A DNA stretch of 64,000 bases, from NCBI RefSeq assembly GCF_009908165.1, contig NZ_JAAAUC010000001.1, positions 186,001 to 250,000 of the forward strand, in the 5' to 3' direction. Source of the stretch: Frigidibacter albus (lineage in GTDB: Bacteria; Pseudomonadota; Alphaproteobacteria; Rhodobacterales; Rhodobacteraceae). Positions 1-8,061 of the stretch are shown one piece after another. The position numbers were made by a program, and so were the translations under genes. The stretch's first letter is position 1, and each line of letters begins with the position of its first letter. Below the pieces are notes generated by a model. The model ran no database searches and was not told the origin of the DNA. It saw nothing but the letters and a program-made list of their open reading frames with translations.

Positions 1-12
1 GCGGAGACATCG

Positions 13-160
13 TCATGGCTCAACGTGTCTGGTCCAGTCAGCGGGAAATCGGCGTTCATCGCGGGTTTGGCGGTCAAGGTCGCCGAGGTCGCCGAGGTCG
101 CCACAGCAGCCGCACTTCATCAGCCCGGTCAGCAGGAATCGCGGCTTGTTGTGAGGGGAA
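13..160 (-). pseudogene. Remnant of a serine recombinase zinc-ribbon region
   Basis: Read on the minus strand, this stretch encodes KPRFLLTGLMKCGCCG and then runs to a stop at 13-15. The string resembles the start of the zinc beta-ribbon domain of large serine recombinases (usual form R-P-x-x-L-L-S/T-G-L-x-K-C-G-x-C-G-G). Upstream of it the frame is interrupted by stops. Downstream, the usual domain is replaced by a short GDL tripeptide repeat (from a 9-bp repeat at 79-103) and a tail of about 25 residues, so it cannot be a working recombinase. It is probably the debris of an integrated element at the window edge. The identification rests on one short motif. Confidence 0.4.
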
Positions 161-270
161 ACCGGGCCAACCGAATGCCAGCATTGGCGGACGGGGTATC
201 AGGTCTGCATGGTTCAGCCCAGGTTTCCAAGCTCGGACGGCATCCTGCGTCTGGGGACGCGCCTCAGGCA

Positions 271-1047
271 TCACTCCAGAAGTCGGTGAAGATTGGGTAC
301 ATTCTTGCGAAGATACTCGTCGCCAAGCTGGCGGGCGATGGCCCTGTGGATTTCGATGGCGGTATCTTCCATGCGGCTTTCGATGCGGAACAGCGGGCCT
401 GCAACGGTGACCGAGAAGAGCCGTCCGCCAAGAACAAGCGGGACAGAGATGCCGCCAAGATCGCGGCTGAAGGCCGAAGCGCTGCGGAATGACCCGCGCC
501 GCAGCGATTCCGCGATGCTTTGCTCTACCTCTTCGACGCTCATCGGGGTGCCGGGGCCGAAGCGTTCGAACACCGCCTTCCGCAAGATCGCGGCGGTCTG
601 CGCCGGGCTCATCTGGCTCATGATTGCCTGTCCCGAGGCGGTGCCATGGATCGGCACCCGCTTCCCGGGTTCCGCTGTGTAGCGCACCGCCTGCGCAGAC
701 TGGATCACCGACAGCAAGACCGCATGTTGGCCGCTCGGCGCCGCGATCCAGATCGTCTCGCCGGTGGTTTCGGCAAGGTCCCGAAGCAGCGCGAGCGCCG
801 CCTTGGGCAAGGGTTCGGCGCTGGCAATCTCCTGCGCAAGCGCCAGCCAGCGGCCGGTCGGATAGAAGCCGCCGCGCGCCTTGGGTTCGTAGAGGAAGCC
901 GCGCTCCACCAAGGTCTGGATCAGGTTGAAGGTGCTGGATCTGGGCCAGCCGAAATGCGCGCAGAGATCCGCAAGGCTCGCGGTTTTTTGTTCGCGCGCG
1001 AAATATTCCAGCAGTTCCAGAACGTTGGCGGCTTGTTTGACCAGCAT
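271..1047 (-). CDS. IclR-family transcriptional regulator
   Basis: 258-residue regulator with an N-terminal winged helix-turn-helix (about residues 5-65, with the recognition region around PRSSTFNLIQTL) and a C-terminal IclR effector domain (about 80-250). I chose the ATG at 1047 because GAGGAG lies 9 bases upstream. The longer frame up to 1227 has no conserved sequence before this point and would run across the divergent promoter. It is transcribed away from the CoA-transferase gene at 1243, so it is the likely local regulator of the catabolic cluster to its right. The 195-bp gap holds two copies of a TATATATGRACAAT element that may be its operators. The effector is unknown but is likely a pathway acid or CoA ester. 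Confidence 0.9.
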   Translation of the reverse strand: MLVKQAANVLELLEYFAREQKTASLADLCAHFGWPRSSTFNLIQTLVERGFLYEPKARGGFYPTGRWLALAQEIASAEPLPKAALALLRDLAETTGETIWIAAPSGQHAVLLSVIQSAQAVRYTAEPGKRVPIHGTASGQAIMSQMSPAQTAAILRKAVFERFGPGTPMSVEEVEQSIAESLRRGSFRSASAFSRDLGGISVPLVLGGRLFSVTVAGPLFRIESRMEDTAIEIHRAIARQLGDEYLRKNVPNLHRLLE

Positions 1048-1075
1048 GATCACCACTCCTCTGCGTCCAGATCCA

Positions 1076-1192
1076 TATATATGAACAATTACCCGGCAAA
1101 AGCGAGACCCTTCTGACTCTGTGGTTGACTCGCGGCCGGATTCGGCAAGTATGTACATCAGTAGGGATTGAATATCTCTATATATGGACAAT
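1076..1192. promoter_or_regulatory. Divergent promoter region with two TATATATGRACAAT repeats
   Basis: Two direct copies of a 14-base element, TATATATGAACAAT at 1076-1089 and TATATATGGACAAT at 1179-1192, differ at one base and lie 103 bp apart. They are markedly AT-rich within very GC-rich DNA and sit between the IclR gene (start 1047) and the CoA-transferase gene (start 1243). The first copy overlaps the palindrome CATATATATG at 1074-1083. I infer that they are IclR binding sites. No binding data are implied. Confidence 0.45.
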
Positions 1193-1242
1193 ATGGGCGC
1201 CTTCGATGTGACGGAGACGGGGCCCACGCTGAAGGAGGCGTC

Positions 1243-2463
1243 ATGGGTCCCCTATCGGGCTTGCGCATCATCGACATGTCTTCGGTTCTCATGGGGCCCT
1301 ACGCGACCCAGATGCTGGGCGACTTCGGCGCCGATGTGATCAAGGTCGAGGCGCCAGAGGGGGACCTTGTGCGCCAGATCGGGCCCGGCCGTCATGCCAG
1401 CATGGGGCCGCTGTTCCTGAACGCCAACCGATCCAAGCGCTCGATCACGCTGGACCTGAAGCGGCCCGAATGCCGGGATGCGCTGCTGCGGCTGTGTGAA
1501 GGGGCGGATATCCTCGTCTACAACGTGCGTCCCAAGGCGATGGCGCGGCTTGGCCTGTCCTATGAAGAGGTCGCCAAGGCCAACCCGCGGATCATCTACG
1601 CAGGCATGTTCGGCTACTCCCAAAGCGGTCCCTATGCCGACCGGCCGGCCTATGACGATCTGATCCAGGGCGCCTCCACCCTTCCCTACCTGTTCTCGCG
1701 GGTGAACGAGGGCAAGCCGCGCTACGTGCCCACGGCCGTCGCCGACCGCGTCGTCGGACTGGTGGCCTGCAGCGCCATCCTCGCCTCGGTGGTCGAGCGC
1801 AACAGCAGCGGGCAGGGGCAGCGACTGGACGTGCCGATGTTCGAGACCATGGTCTCCTTCGTGATGGGGGACCACATGGGTGGGCTGACCTTCGAGCCGC
1901 CGCTGGATAACGGCGGCTATGTGCGCCAGCTGTCGGTGGATCGCCGTCCCTACCAGACCAAGGACGGGCATATCTGTGCGCTGATCTACAATGACGGGCA
2001 CTGGCGTCGGTTCTTTGCCGCCATCGGCCGGCCCGACGTGCCGCAGACCGACCCCCGCTACCGCGATTTCACCTCACGCATGGCCCATATCAACGAGGTG
2101 TATGGCGAGCTTGCAGAGGTCTTCCTGACCCGCACGACCGCCGAGTGGATGGAGCTTCTGGGCGCTGCCGATGTCCCGGCGATGCCGATGTATGATTTTC
2201 AGGGCGTGCTGACCGATCCGCATCTGGTGGCGACCAACTTCTTCCACATGGTCGAGCATCCGAGCGAAGGCACGATCCGGCAGATGGACGTTCCGGCGCA
2301 GTGGTCGCGGACGCCGGCGGTGCCGGACCGGCTGGCCCCGCGTCAGGGGGAACATGCCGCCGAAATCCTCCGCGAGGCCGGGTTTTCAGAGGCAGAGATC
2401 GCCGCACTCAGTGCAGCGCAGACGCCGGAAGCGGCCGTGCCGCCTGCTGCCGTCAGGGTTTAG
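1243..2463 (+). CDS. CaiB/BaiF (family III) CoA-transferase
   Basis: 406-residue family III CoA-transferase. These cytoplasmic homodimers move CoA between carboxylic acids through an aspartyl-CoA intermediate. The N-terminal fold is clear (GLRIIDMSSVLMGPYATQ, then ADVIKVEAPEGD), and the catalytic aspartate is probably D168 in AVADRVVG. The ATG at 1243 is preceded by AAGGAGG at a good distance, so the longer frame from 1168 is rejected. It is the first gene of the cluster and is followed 10 bp later by an acyl-CoA dehydrogenase. That suggests it activates an imported acid, perhaps from succinyl-CoA or acetyl-CoA. The substrate cannot be read from the sequence. Confidence 0.9.
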   Translation: MGPLSGLRIIDMSSVLMGPYATQMLGDFGADVIKVEAPEGDLVRQIGPGRHASMGPLFLNANRSKRSITLDLKRPECRDALLRLCEGADILVYNVRPKAMARLGLSYEEVAKANPRIIYAGMFGYSQSGPYADRPAYDDLIQGASTLPYLFSRVNEGKPRYVPTAVADRVVGLVACSAILASVVERNSSGQGQRLDVPMFETMVSFVMGDHMGGLTFEPPLDNGGYVRQLSVDRRPYQTKDGHICALIYNDGHWRRFFAAIGRPDVPQTDPRYRDFTSRMAHINEVYGELAEVFLTRTTAEWMELLGAADVPAMPMYDFQGVLTDPHLVATNFFHMVEHPSEGTIRQMDVPAQWSRTPAVPDRLAPRQGEHAAEILREAGFSEAEIAALSAAQTPEAAVPPAAVRV

Positions 2464-2473
2464 GGAGAGACCG

Positions 2474-3640
2474 ATGGACTTTGAGCTTACTCAGGAACAG
2501 GAAGCCATCCGCGATGCCGTTGCCGCAGTTTGCGCGCGCTTCGACGACAGTTACTGGCTGACGCGCGACCGCGAGGGTGGGTTTCCGCACGATTTCTACG
2601 ACGCTTTGGCACGGGACGGCTGGCTTGGCGTCTGCACGCCCGAGGCCTATGGCGGGGCTGGGCTCGGCATCACCGAGGCCGCACTGGTGATGCGCGCCAT
2701 CGCCGAATCCGGCGCGGGAATGAGCGGGGCGTCCGCCGTGCATATCAACATCTTCGGACTGAACCCGGTCGCCATTTTCGGCACCGAAGAGCAGAAGGCC
2801 CGCATGATGCGCCCGATGGCCGAAGGGCGCGAGAAGGCCTGCTTTGCCGTCACCGAACCCAGCACCGGGCTCAACACCACGCAGCTGAAGCTGCGGGCCG
2901 TCAAGACCGGCGACCGCTATGTCGTCAATGGTCAGAAGGTGTGGATCTCGACCGCGCAGGAGGCTGACCGCATCCTGCTGCTGGCGCGCACCACGCCGAT
3001 CGACGAGGTCGACAAGCCGGCCCGCGGCCTGAGCCTGTTCTATACCCATTTCGACCGCAGCCGGATCCGGGTGCAGGAGATCGAGAAGATGGGCCGCAAA
3101 TGCGTCGATTCCAACGAGTTGTTCTTTGGCGACTTCGAAATCCCCGAAGCCGATCTGATCGGCGAGGAGGGGCGCGGCTTCGAATACATCCTGCACGGGA
3201 TGAACCCCGAACGCGTGCTGATCGCCGCCGAGGCCGTCGGGCTTGGCATGCTCGCCATCACCCGCGCGGCGGACTATGCCAAGGAACGGATCGTCTTCAA
3301 CCGCCCCATCGGCCAGAACCAGGGCATCCAGCATCCGCTTGCCAAATGCTGGGCAGAGCTGGAGGCGGCGTGGATGATGGTGCTGGCCGCGGCCTCGCGC
3401 TATGACCGCGGGCTGCCCTGCGGCGCGGCAGCGAACGCGGCGAAGTATCTGGCCGGCGAGGCAGGTTTCACGGCCTGCGAGACGGCGGTGATGGCGCATG
3501 GCGGCTTTGGCTATGCCAAGGAATACCATGTCGAGCGCTATCTGCGCGAGGCTTTCATCCCGCGCATCGCCCCGATCAGCCCGCAGCTGTGCCTGTCCTA
3601 TCTGGCCGAACGGGTCCTTGGATTGCCGAAATCCTACTGA
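2474..3640 (+). CDS. Acyl-CoA dehydrogenase
   Basis: 388-residue FAD acyl-CoA dehydrogenase with the usual three-part fold. It has the N-terminal helices (MDFELTQEQEAIRDAV), a middle beta domain with the flavin-contacting FAVTEPSTGLNT and WISTAQEAD segments, and a C-terminal helical domain (RIVFNRPIGQNQGIQHPLA; HGGFGYAKEYHVERYLREA). It catalyses alpha,beta-desaturation of an acyl-CoA and passes electrons to ETF. The start at 2474 follows the RBS GGGAGAG. No standard catalytic Glu is seen in the C-terminal GGFGYAKEYHVER segment, so the base may lie elsewhere, as in isovaleryl- or methylsuccinyl-type enzymes. It is probably the second step after CoA activation by the upstream transferase. Confidence 0.93.
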   Translation: MDFELTQEQEAIRDAVAAVCARFDDSYWLTRDREGGFPHDFYDALARDGWLGVCTPEAYGGAGLGITEAALVMRAIAESGAGMSGASAVHINIFGLNPVAIFGTEEQKARMMRPMAEGREKACFAVTEPSTGLNTTQLKLRAVKTGDRYVVNGQKVWISTAQEADRILLLARTTPIDEVDKPARGLSLFYTHFDRSRIRVQEIEKMGRKCVDSNELFFGDFEIPEADLIGEEGRGFEYILHGMNPERVLIAAEAVGLGMLAITRAADYAKERIVFNRPIGQNQGIQHPLAKCWAELEAAWMMVLAAASRYDRGLPCGAAANAAKYLAGEAGFTACETAVMAHGGFGYAKEYHVERYLREAFIPRIAPISPQLCLSYLAERVLGLPKSY

Positions 3641-3672
3641 CCGCGTGACAGCCTTTGGGAGGAGGCTTCTTG

Positions 3673-4944
3673 ATGGAACTGCCGGACCCGGCCACTGCCA
3701 CATCCGCTCACCTCGTCCGCTGGCTGCGGGACGGGGACCGGATCCTTGTCGGCCAGGGGTCGGGCGAGCCTGCGGTGCTGATGCGCCTGCTGGCCGAGGC
3801 CGCCGCCGAGCGGTTGCGGCTCACAGCGATCATCGGTGCCTCGCTTGGCCCGCTTGGTGGGGCGGAACGCGGGCTGATGTATGAAAGCTGCGGCGCGCTC
3901 GGAACCGCGGCGCAGCTGCCAGAGGCAGCACTGACGGTCCTGCCGCTGCACTATTCGCAATTCATCGGGCGCATCGTGGACGGGCGCGTGCCTTGCGACG
4001 TGGTGTTCGTGCAACTCTCGCCGCCCGACGACCAGGGCCGGGTCTTTCTGGGCATGGGTGACTTGCACCTGATCGACGCAGCCCGCCGTGCCCGCGTGGT
4101 CTGCGCCGAGATCAATCCCTACACGCCCCACCTGCCCGGCACGCTGTGGCCAGACGATGTGCCGGTGCATGTGACGGTCACGGCGGCAGGCGCGCCGATG
4201 GCGCCCGCCGGTGGCGCGCCAACGGCCGAAGACCGCGCCATCGCGGCGCATGTCGCGGGGCTGGTGCCGGACCGTGCGGTGCTGCAGCTTGGCATCGGCC
4301 GCCTGCCCGATACCATCGCGCGGGCGCTGAAGGGCCACCGCGATCTGGGCTTGCATTCCGGCACGCTGACAGATGCCATCGCCGCGCTGATCCAGTCCGG
4401 CGCGCTGACCAACGCGGCCAAGGAGAGCGACGCCGGCCTTTCGGTTACGGGTGTCATCTTTGGCGGAGTGGAGATTCTGGACCATGTCCGGCAGGATCGG
4501 GCGATTGAGGCGCGGCCTGCCGCCTACACCCATGCCGCCGCCAACATCACCCGGCTGTCGCGCTTTCACGCCATCAACTCGGCGGTCGAGGTCGATCTGA
4601 CCGGCCAGATCAACGCCGAATCCGCCGGCGGGCGCCGCGTCGGCGGCACCGGCGGGCAGGTCGATTTCACCCGTGGCGCGCAGGGCTCGCGGGGCGGGCG
4701 CGCCATCGTCGCCCTGCCGTCCACTGCCCGGGGCGGCGCTGTCTCGCGCATTGTGCCGCGGGTGTCGCAGGTCACCATCGCGCGCAGCGACGCCGATACG
4801 GTCGTGACGGAATGGGGCGTCGCCGAATTGGCGGGCTGCCCGCTGGAGGAGCGTGCCCGGCGCATGATCGACATCGCCGCTCCGCAGGCCCGCGAAGACC
4901 TGTCGCGCTACTGGCACGATGAGGGGCGGGCTCGTCATGGCTGA
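3673..4944 (+). CDS. Family I CoA-transferase / acetyl-CoA hydrolase-like protein
   Basis: 423 residues, similar in layout to 4-hydroxybutyrate CoA-transferase and acetyl-CoA hydrolase/transferase proteins. It has an N-terminal domain, a C-terminal domain with LQLGIGRLPD, then LGLHSGTLTDAIA and the late GGTGGQVDFTRGA and VVTEWGVAEL signatures. ATG 3673 follows GGAGGAGGC. The TTG at 3655 is less likely. In characterised members the HxE motif supplies the catalytic glutamate. Here that position is G230 (HSG), so normal glutamyl-CoA catalysis is in doubt unless this is a subfamily with another mechanism. Its stop overlaps the next gene, which indicates translational coupling. Confidence 0.82.
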   Translation: MELPDPATATSAHLVRWLRDGDRILVGQGSGEPAVLMRLLAEAAAERLRLTAIIGASLGPLGGAERGLMYESCGALGTAAQLPEAALTVLPLHYSQFIGRIVDGRVPCDVVFVQLSPPDDQGRVFLGMGDLHLIDAARRARVVCAEINPYTPHLPGTLWPDDVPVHVTVTAAGAPMAPAGGAPTAEDRAIAAHVAGLVPDRAVLQLGIGRLPDTIARALKGHRDLGLHSGTLTDAIAALIQSGALTNAAKESDAGLSVTGVIFGGVEILDHVRQDRAIEARPAAYTHAAANITRLSRFHAINSAVEVDLTGQINAESAGGRRVGGTGGQVDFTRGAQGSRGGRAIVALPSTARGGAVSRIVPRVSQVTIARSDADTVVTEWGVAELAGCPLEERARRMIDIAAPQAREDLSRYWHDEGRARHG

Positions 4945-6109
4945 GGGTGGACCGCTTCAGGGGATCAAGGTTGTCGAGATGGTGGGGATCGGCCCGGCAC
5001 CCTTCACCGCGATGATGCTTGCCGACCTCGGGGCAGAGGTGATCCGCATCGACCGGCCAACGCCGTCCGGCAACGGCATCGTCCGGGCCGCGCGGTTCGA
5101 TCTGGTCGCGCGGGGGCGCCGGTCGGTGATCCTCGATCTGAAGCGCCCCGAGGCCGTCGCCTGCGCGCTGGACCTTGTGGCGGGCGCCGATGCGCTGATC
5201 GAAGGCTTCCGCCCCGGCGTGATGGAGCGGCTGGGGCTTGGCCCGGACGCCTGCCACGCGCGCAACCCGCGGCTTGTCTACGGCCGGCTGACCGGCTGGG
5301 GCCAGGCCGGGCCGCTGGCGCAAATCCCGGGCCATGACCTCAACTATCTCGGGCTGAGCGGCATTCTTGACATGATCGGCCGCGAGGGCGAGGCGCCAGT
5401 GCCGCCGCTGAACCTTGTCGCCGACTATGCGGGCGGCAGCCTGATGCTGGTCGCAGGGCTGCTTGCGGCGCTGGTCAATGTCCAGCGCGGCGGCGAAGGT
5501 CAGGTGGTGGATGCGGCGATGGTGGACGGCGTGGCCCTGCTGGGCACGGCGATGGCCGGGCTGCGCGCCGCGGGCCTGCACAACGGCCCCCGCGGCACCA
5601 ACATTCTGGACGGCGGCGCGCCCTATTACGACGTCTATGCCTGCGCCGATGGCGCCTACCTGTCGGTGGCCCCCATCGAGCCGAAGTTTCGCGCGGCGTT
5701 TCTGGCGACCCTGGGCTTCGATGCGGGGGGCTTCCCCGATCTTGACGACCGGTCCGCCTGGCCCGAGGCCCGGCGCCTGATCGCGGCCCGCATATCGGAA
5801 CGCAGCCGAGACGACTGGTGCGCCCTGTTCGACGGCAGCGATGCCTGCGTCACCCCGGTGCTGACCCCGCTGGAGGCTCCGCACCACCCGCATAACGCAG
5901 CGCGCGGCACGCATGTCGACATCGGCGGCATCGTGCAGCCGGCGCCCGCCCCGCGCTTTGACAAGACGCCCGCGCCCTTGCCCGCCGCACCCGAGGAGCG
6001 GCCCGGGACCGAGGGCGCTGCGGCCCTGGAGGACTGGGGCATCGACCCCGGGCGGATCGCAGAGTTGATCGAAACCGGCGCCGCGCGCGCGCCGCGGCAG
6101 CAGGAGTAG
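4937..6109 (+). CDS. Alpha-methylacyl-CoA racemase-like family III enzyme
   Basis: 390-residue CaiB/BaiF-fold protein. Two landmarks identify it as a probable 2-methylacyl-CoA racemase rather than a CoA-transferase: H133 in PGHDLNYLGLSG and D163 in NLVADYAGGS. They match the catalytic His/Asp pair of mycobacterial MCR and human AMACR with a constant offset. Such enzymes interconvert (R)- and (S)-2-methylacyl-CoA by alpha-proton exchange. ATG 4937 overlaps the upstream stop by 8 bases. In this cluster it would supply the epimer needed by the acyl-CoA dehydrogenase, which points to a 2-methyl-branched substrate. Confidence 0.85.
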   Translation: MAEGGPLQGIKVVEMVGIGPAPFTAMMLADLGAEVIRIDRPTPSGNGIVRAARFDLVARGRRSVILDLKRPEAVACALDLVAGADALIEGFRPGVMERLGLGPDACHARNPRLVYGRLTGWGQAGPLAQIPGHDLNYLGLSGILDMIGREGEAPVPPLNLVADYAGGSLMLVAGLLAALVNVQRGGEGQVVDAAMVDGVALLGTAMAGLRAAGLHNGPRGTNILDGGAPYYDVYACADGAYLSVAPIEPKFRAAFLATLGFDAGGFPDLDDRSAWPEARRLIAARISERSRDDWCALFDGSDACVTPVLTPLEAPHHPHNAARGTHVDIGGIVQPAPAPRFDKTPAPLPAAPEERPGTEGAAALEDWGIDPGRIAELIETGAARAPRQQE

Positions 6110-6114
6110 CACAG

Positions 6115-6570
6115 ATGGCAGGCCAGTATTTCGAGGACCTCACCGTGGACCGGCACTTCCGCCATCCGCTGACGCGCACGGTGAGCGAAGCGGACAACAC
6201 GACGTTCAGCCTGATGACGATGAACCCGCAGCCGCTGCACATCGATGCCCATTTCTCGGAAGGCACCGAATGGGGGCAGCGCCTGTTCAACTCGTTGATG
6301 ACGCTGGCGATCATGATCGGCATGTCGGTTCAGGACACGACGATGGGCACCACCGTCGGCAATCTAGGCATGACTGACGTGCAGTTCCCCAAGCCCGTCT
6401 TCCACGGCGACACGCTGCGCAGCGAGACGCGGGTAGTTGCAGCCCGCGAGAGTCGCTCGCGCCCCGATGTCGGGATCGTGGAGTTCGAGCATAGCTGCTT
6501 CAACCAGCATGGCGATCTGGTGGCCCACTGCCGCCGCACCGCGATGATGTGGAAGCGGAAGGACGGATGA
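6115..6570 (+). CDS. MaoC-family hotdog acyl-CoA hydratase
   Basis: 151-residue single-hotdog protein of the MaoC / (R)-specific enoyl-CoA hydratase family. The active-site loop reads TMNPQPLHID. The histidine of the hydratase-2 motif is present, and the usual catalytic Asp five residues before it is Asn, as I recall in many of the short MaoC proteins with an N-x-x-P-L-H loop. The RBS is AGGAG, 7 bases before the ATG. Its TGA overlaps the start of the CitE-like lyase gene. This pairing matches itaconyl-CoA or mesaconyl-CoA hydratase followed by citramalyl-CoA lyase, so hydration of an unsaturated branched dicarboxylyl-CoA is a reasonable guess. Confidence 0.88.
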   Translation: MAGQYFEDLTVDRHFRHPLTRTVSEADNTTFSLMTMNPQPLHIDAHFSEGTEWGQRLFNSLMTLAIMIGMSVQDTTMGTTVGNLGMTDVQFPKPVFHGDTLRSETRVVAARESRSRPDVGIVEFEHSCFNQHGDLVAHCRRTAMMWKRKDG

Positions 6571-7427
6571 TGCGGTCCCTTCTGTTCGTTCCCGGCGACA
6601 GCGCCCGCAAGTTCACCCGCGCCCGTGAGGGTGCCGCCGACGCGCTGATCCTGGACCTTGAGGATTCCGTTGCCGCCGCCCAGAAGGATGCGGCGCGCGG
6701 GATCACGCAAGAGATGCTGTCGGCAGAGCGCAGCGCGCAGGCGCTCTATGTGCGGGTCAACGCCCTCGACAGCGGGCGCACCCTCGGCGATCTGGCAGCA
6801 GTCATGCCGCAGCGGCCCGATGGCATCGTGCTGCCCAAATGCTCGGGTGCCGCCGATGTCGCGCAGCTTGCGCATTATCTGGATGCGTTCGAGGCGGCAG
6901 CCGGCCACGCGGCCGGAGCAACGCGGATCATCGGGGTTGCGACCGAGACGGCGCAGTCGATCTTCGGTCTGGGCAGCTATCAGGGCGCAAGCCCGCGCCT
7001 GCTGGGCCTCATCTGGGGCGGCGAGGATCTTGCGGCCTCGCTTGGCGCGACCGAGAATAATGTGGACGGCGTCTTTACCGGCCCCTTCGTGCTGGCGCGC
7101 AACCTGTGCCTGATGGGCGCGGCGGCGGCCGGGATCCTGGCAATCGACACGGTCAGCACGCGCATCAAGGATCTTGAGCTGGTCGAGGCAGAGGCGCGGG
7201 CGGCGCGGCGCGATGGTTTTGGCGCCAAGGCGGTGATCCATCCCAGCCATGTCGACATCGTCAACCGCGCCTTCACGCCCACCGGGGCCGAAGCGGCCTG
7301 GGCCGAACGGGTGGTTGCGGCGTTTCAGGAGGATCCGCAGGCCGGCGTCGTGACCATAGACGGCAAAATGATCGACAAGCCGCATGAACGTGCGGCGCAG
7401 AAGATCCTCGCGGCGCTTCGACGCTGA
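6567..7427 (+). CDS. CitE-like (HpcH/HpaI family) CoA-ester lyase
   Basis: 286-residue TIM-barrel lyase of the CitE/malyl-CoA lyase group. It has the N-terminal LLFVPGDS motif, DLEDSV at 30-35, R63 in YVRVN, E127 in ATETAQ and D154 in WGGEDLA. These are the expected substrate- and Mg-binding positions. It cleaves a 3-hydroxyacyl-CoA such as citramalyl- or malyl-CoA into acetyl- or propionyl-CoA plus an oxoacid. ATG 6567 overlaps the preceding TGA (ATGA). At 286 aa it is the length of free-standing CitE-like enzymes, and no citrate lyase alpha or gamma subunit is nearby. It is therefore not part of a citrate lyase complex. Confidence 0.9.
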   Translation: MMRSLLFVPGDSARKFTRAREGAADALILDLEDSVAAAQKDAARGITQEMLSAERSAQALYVRVNALDSGRTLGDLAAVMPQRPDGIVLPKCSGAADVAQLAHYLDAFEAAAGHAAGATRIIGVATETAQSIFGLGSYQGASPRLLGLIWGGEDLAASLGATENNVDGVFTGPFVLARNLCLMGAAAAGILAIDTVSTRIKDLELVEAEARAARRDGFGAKAVIHPSHVDIVNRAFTPTGAEAAWAERVVAAFQEDPQAGVVTIDGKMIDKPHERAAQKILAALRR

Positions 7428-7476
7428 CGCCACAGGCGGCGAGGACGGACGGAATGGGAGGGGAGGCCCGGAACAG

Positions 7477-8061
7477 ATGCAGAATTTCACGACAGACAGG
7501 CCCGATACGGGCATCTCTGCGGCTCTCGCGCGCGCTGAAACCGCACTCGTCTTCCTGTCCGGGATCGCGCTGGCGATCATAATGGTGGTCGTCGTTACCG
7601 ACGTCACCATGCGCTATGTGCTGCGAAGCCCGCTGGGGTGGAGCTATGACCTGATCGGCACCTATCTGATGGTCTGCGTCTTCTTCTTCGCGCTGTCGGA
7701 CACGCTGCACCAGCACGGCCACATCTCCATCGACATCTTCGCCCATGCGCTGCCGCGCCGGTTCACCCATGCCTCGCTGGCAGTGGGCTACGCCCTGTCC
7801 TCCGCGTTGCTGGCGATGATCGCCTGGCAGGCGTGGTATCGGACATCGGCCGCCTTTTCGGCGAACAACCTGATCAGTGCCACCGTGCCCTGGCCGACCT
7901 GGCCGTCCTATTTCATGCTCTGTGTCGGATCGGCGTTGATCACGCTGCGCTGCACCCTGCGGACCGTCGCCCATGCCGCCTCGTTCGTCACTGGACGCGA
8001 GATCGCCAACATGCCGCCGCCCCCCAACACGGGCCCCAGCGAAACGGAGCATGGCGAATGA
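7477..8061 (+). CDS. TRAP transporter small permease (DctQ type)
   Basis: 194-residue membrane protein with four predicted transmembrane segments. The first is rich in branched residues (FLSGIALAIIMVVVVTDV), followed by the DctQ-type RYVLRSPLGWSYDL segment. Start 7477 follows GGGAGG. The upstream in-frame ATG at 7384 lies inside the lyase gene and has no conserved sequence. It partners the large permease, whose ATG overlaps its stop, and the periplasmic binding protein two genes on. Together they form a sodium-driven importer for carboxylates or other organic anions. Confidence 0.9.
   Translation: MQNFTTDRPDTGISAALARAETALVFLSGIALAIIMVVVVTDVTMRYVLRSPLGWSYDLIGTYLMVCVFFFALSDTLHQHGHISIDIFAHALPRRFTHASLAVGYALSSALLAMIAWQAWYRTSAAFSANNLISATVPWPTWPSYFMLCVGSALITLRCTLRTVAHAASFVTGREIANMPPPPNTGPSETEHGE

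Noticed and set aside
79-103. 9-bp tandem repeat (GTCGCCGAG) considered as a CRISPR-like or microsatellite array
   Set aside because: Fewer than three copies with no spacers. It is a minor slippage repeat within the recombinase remnant.
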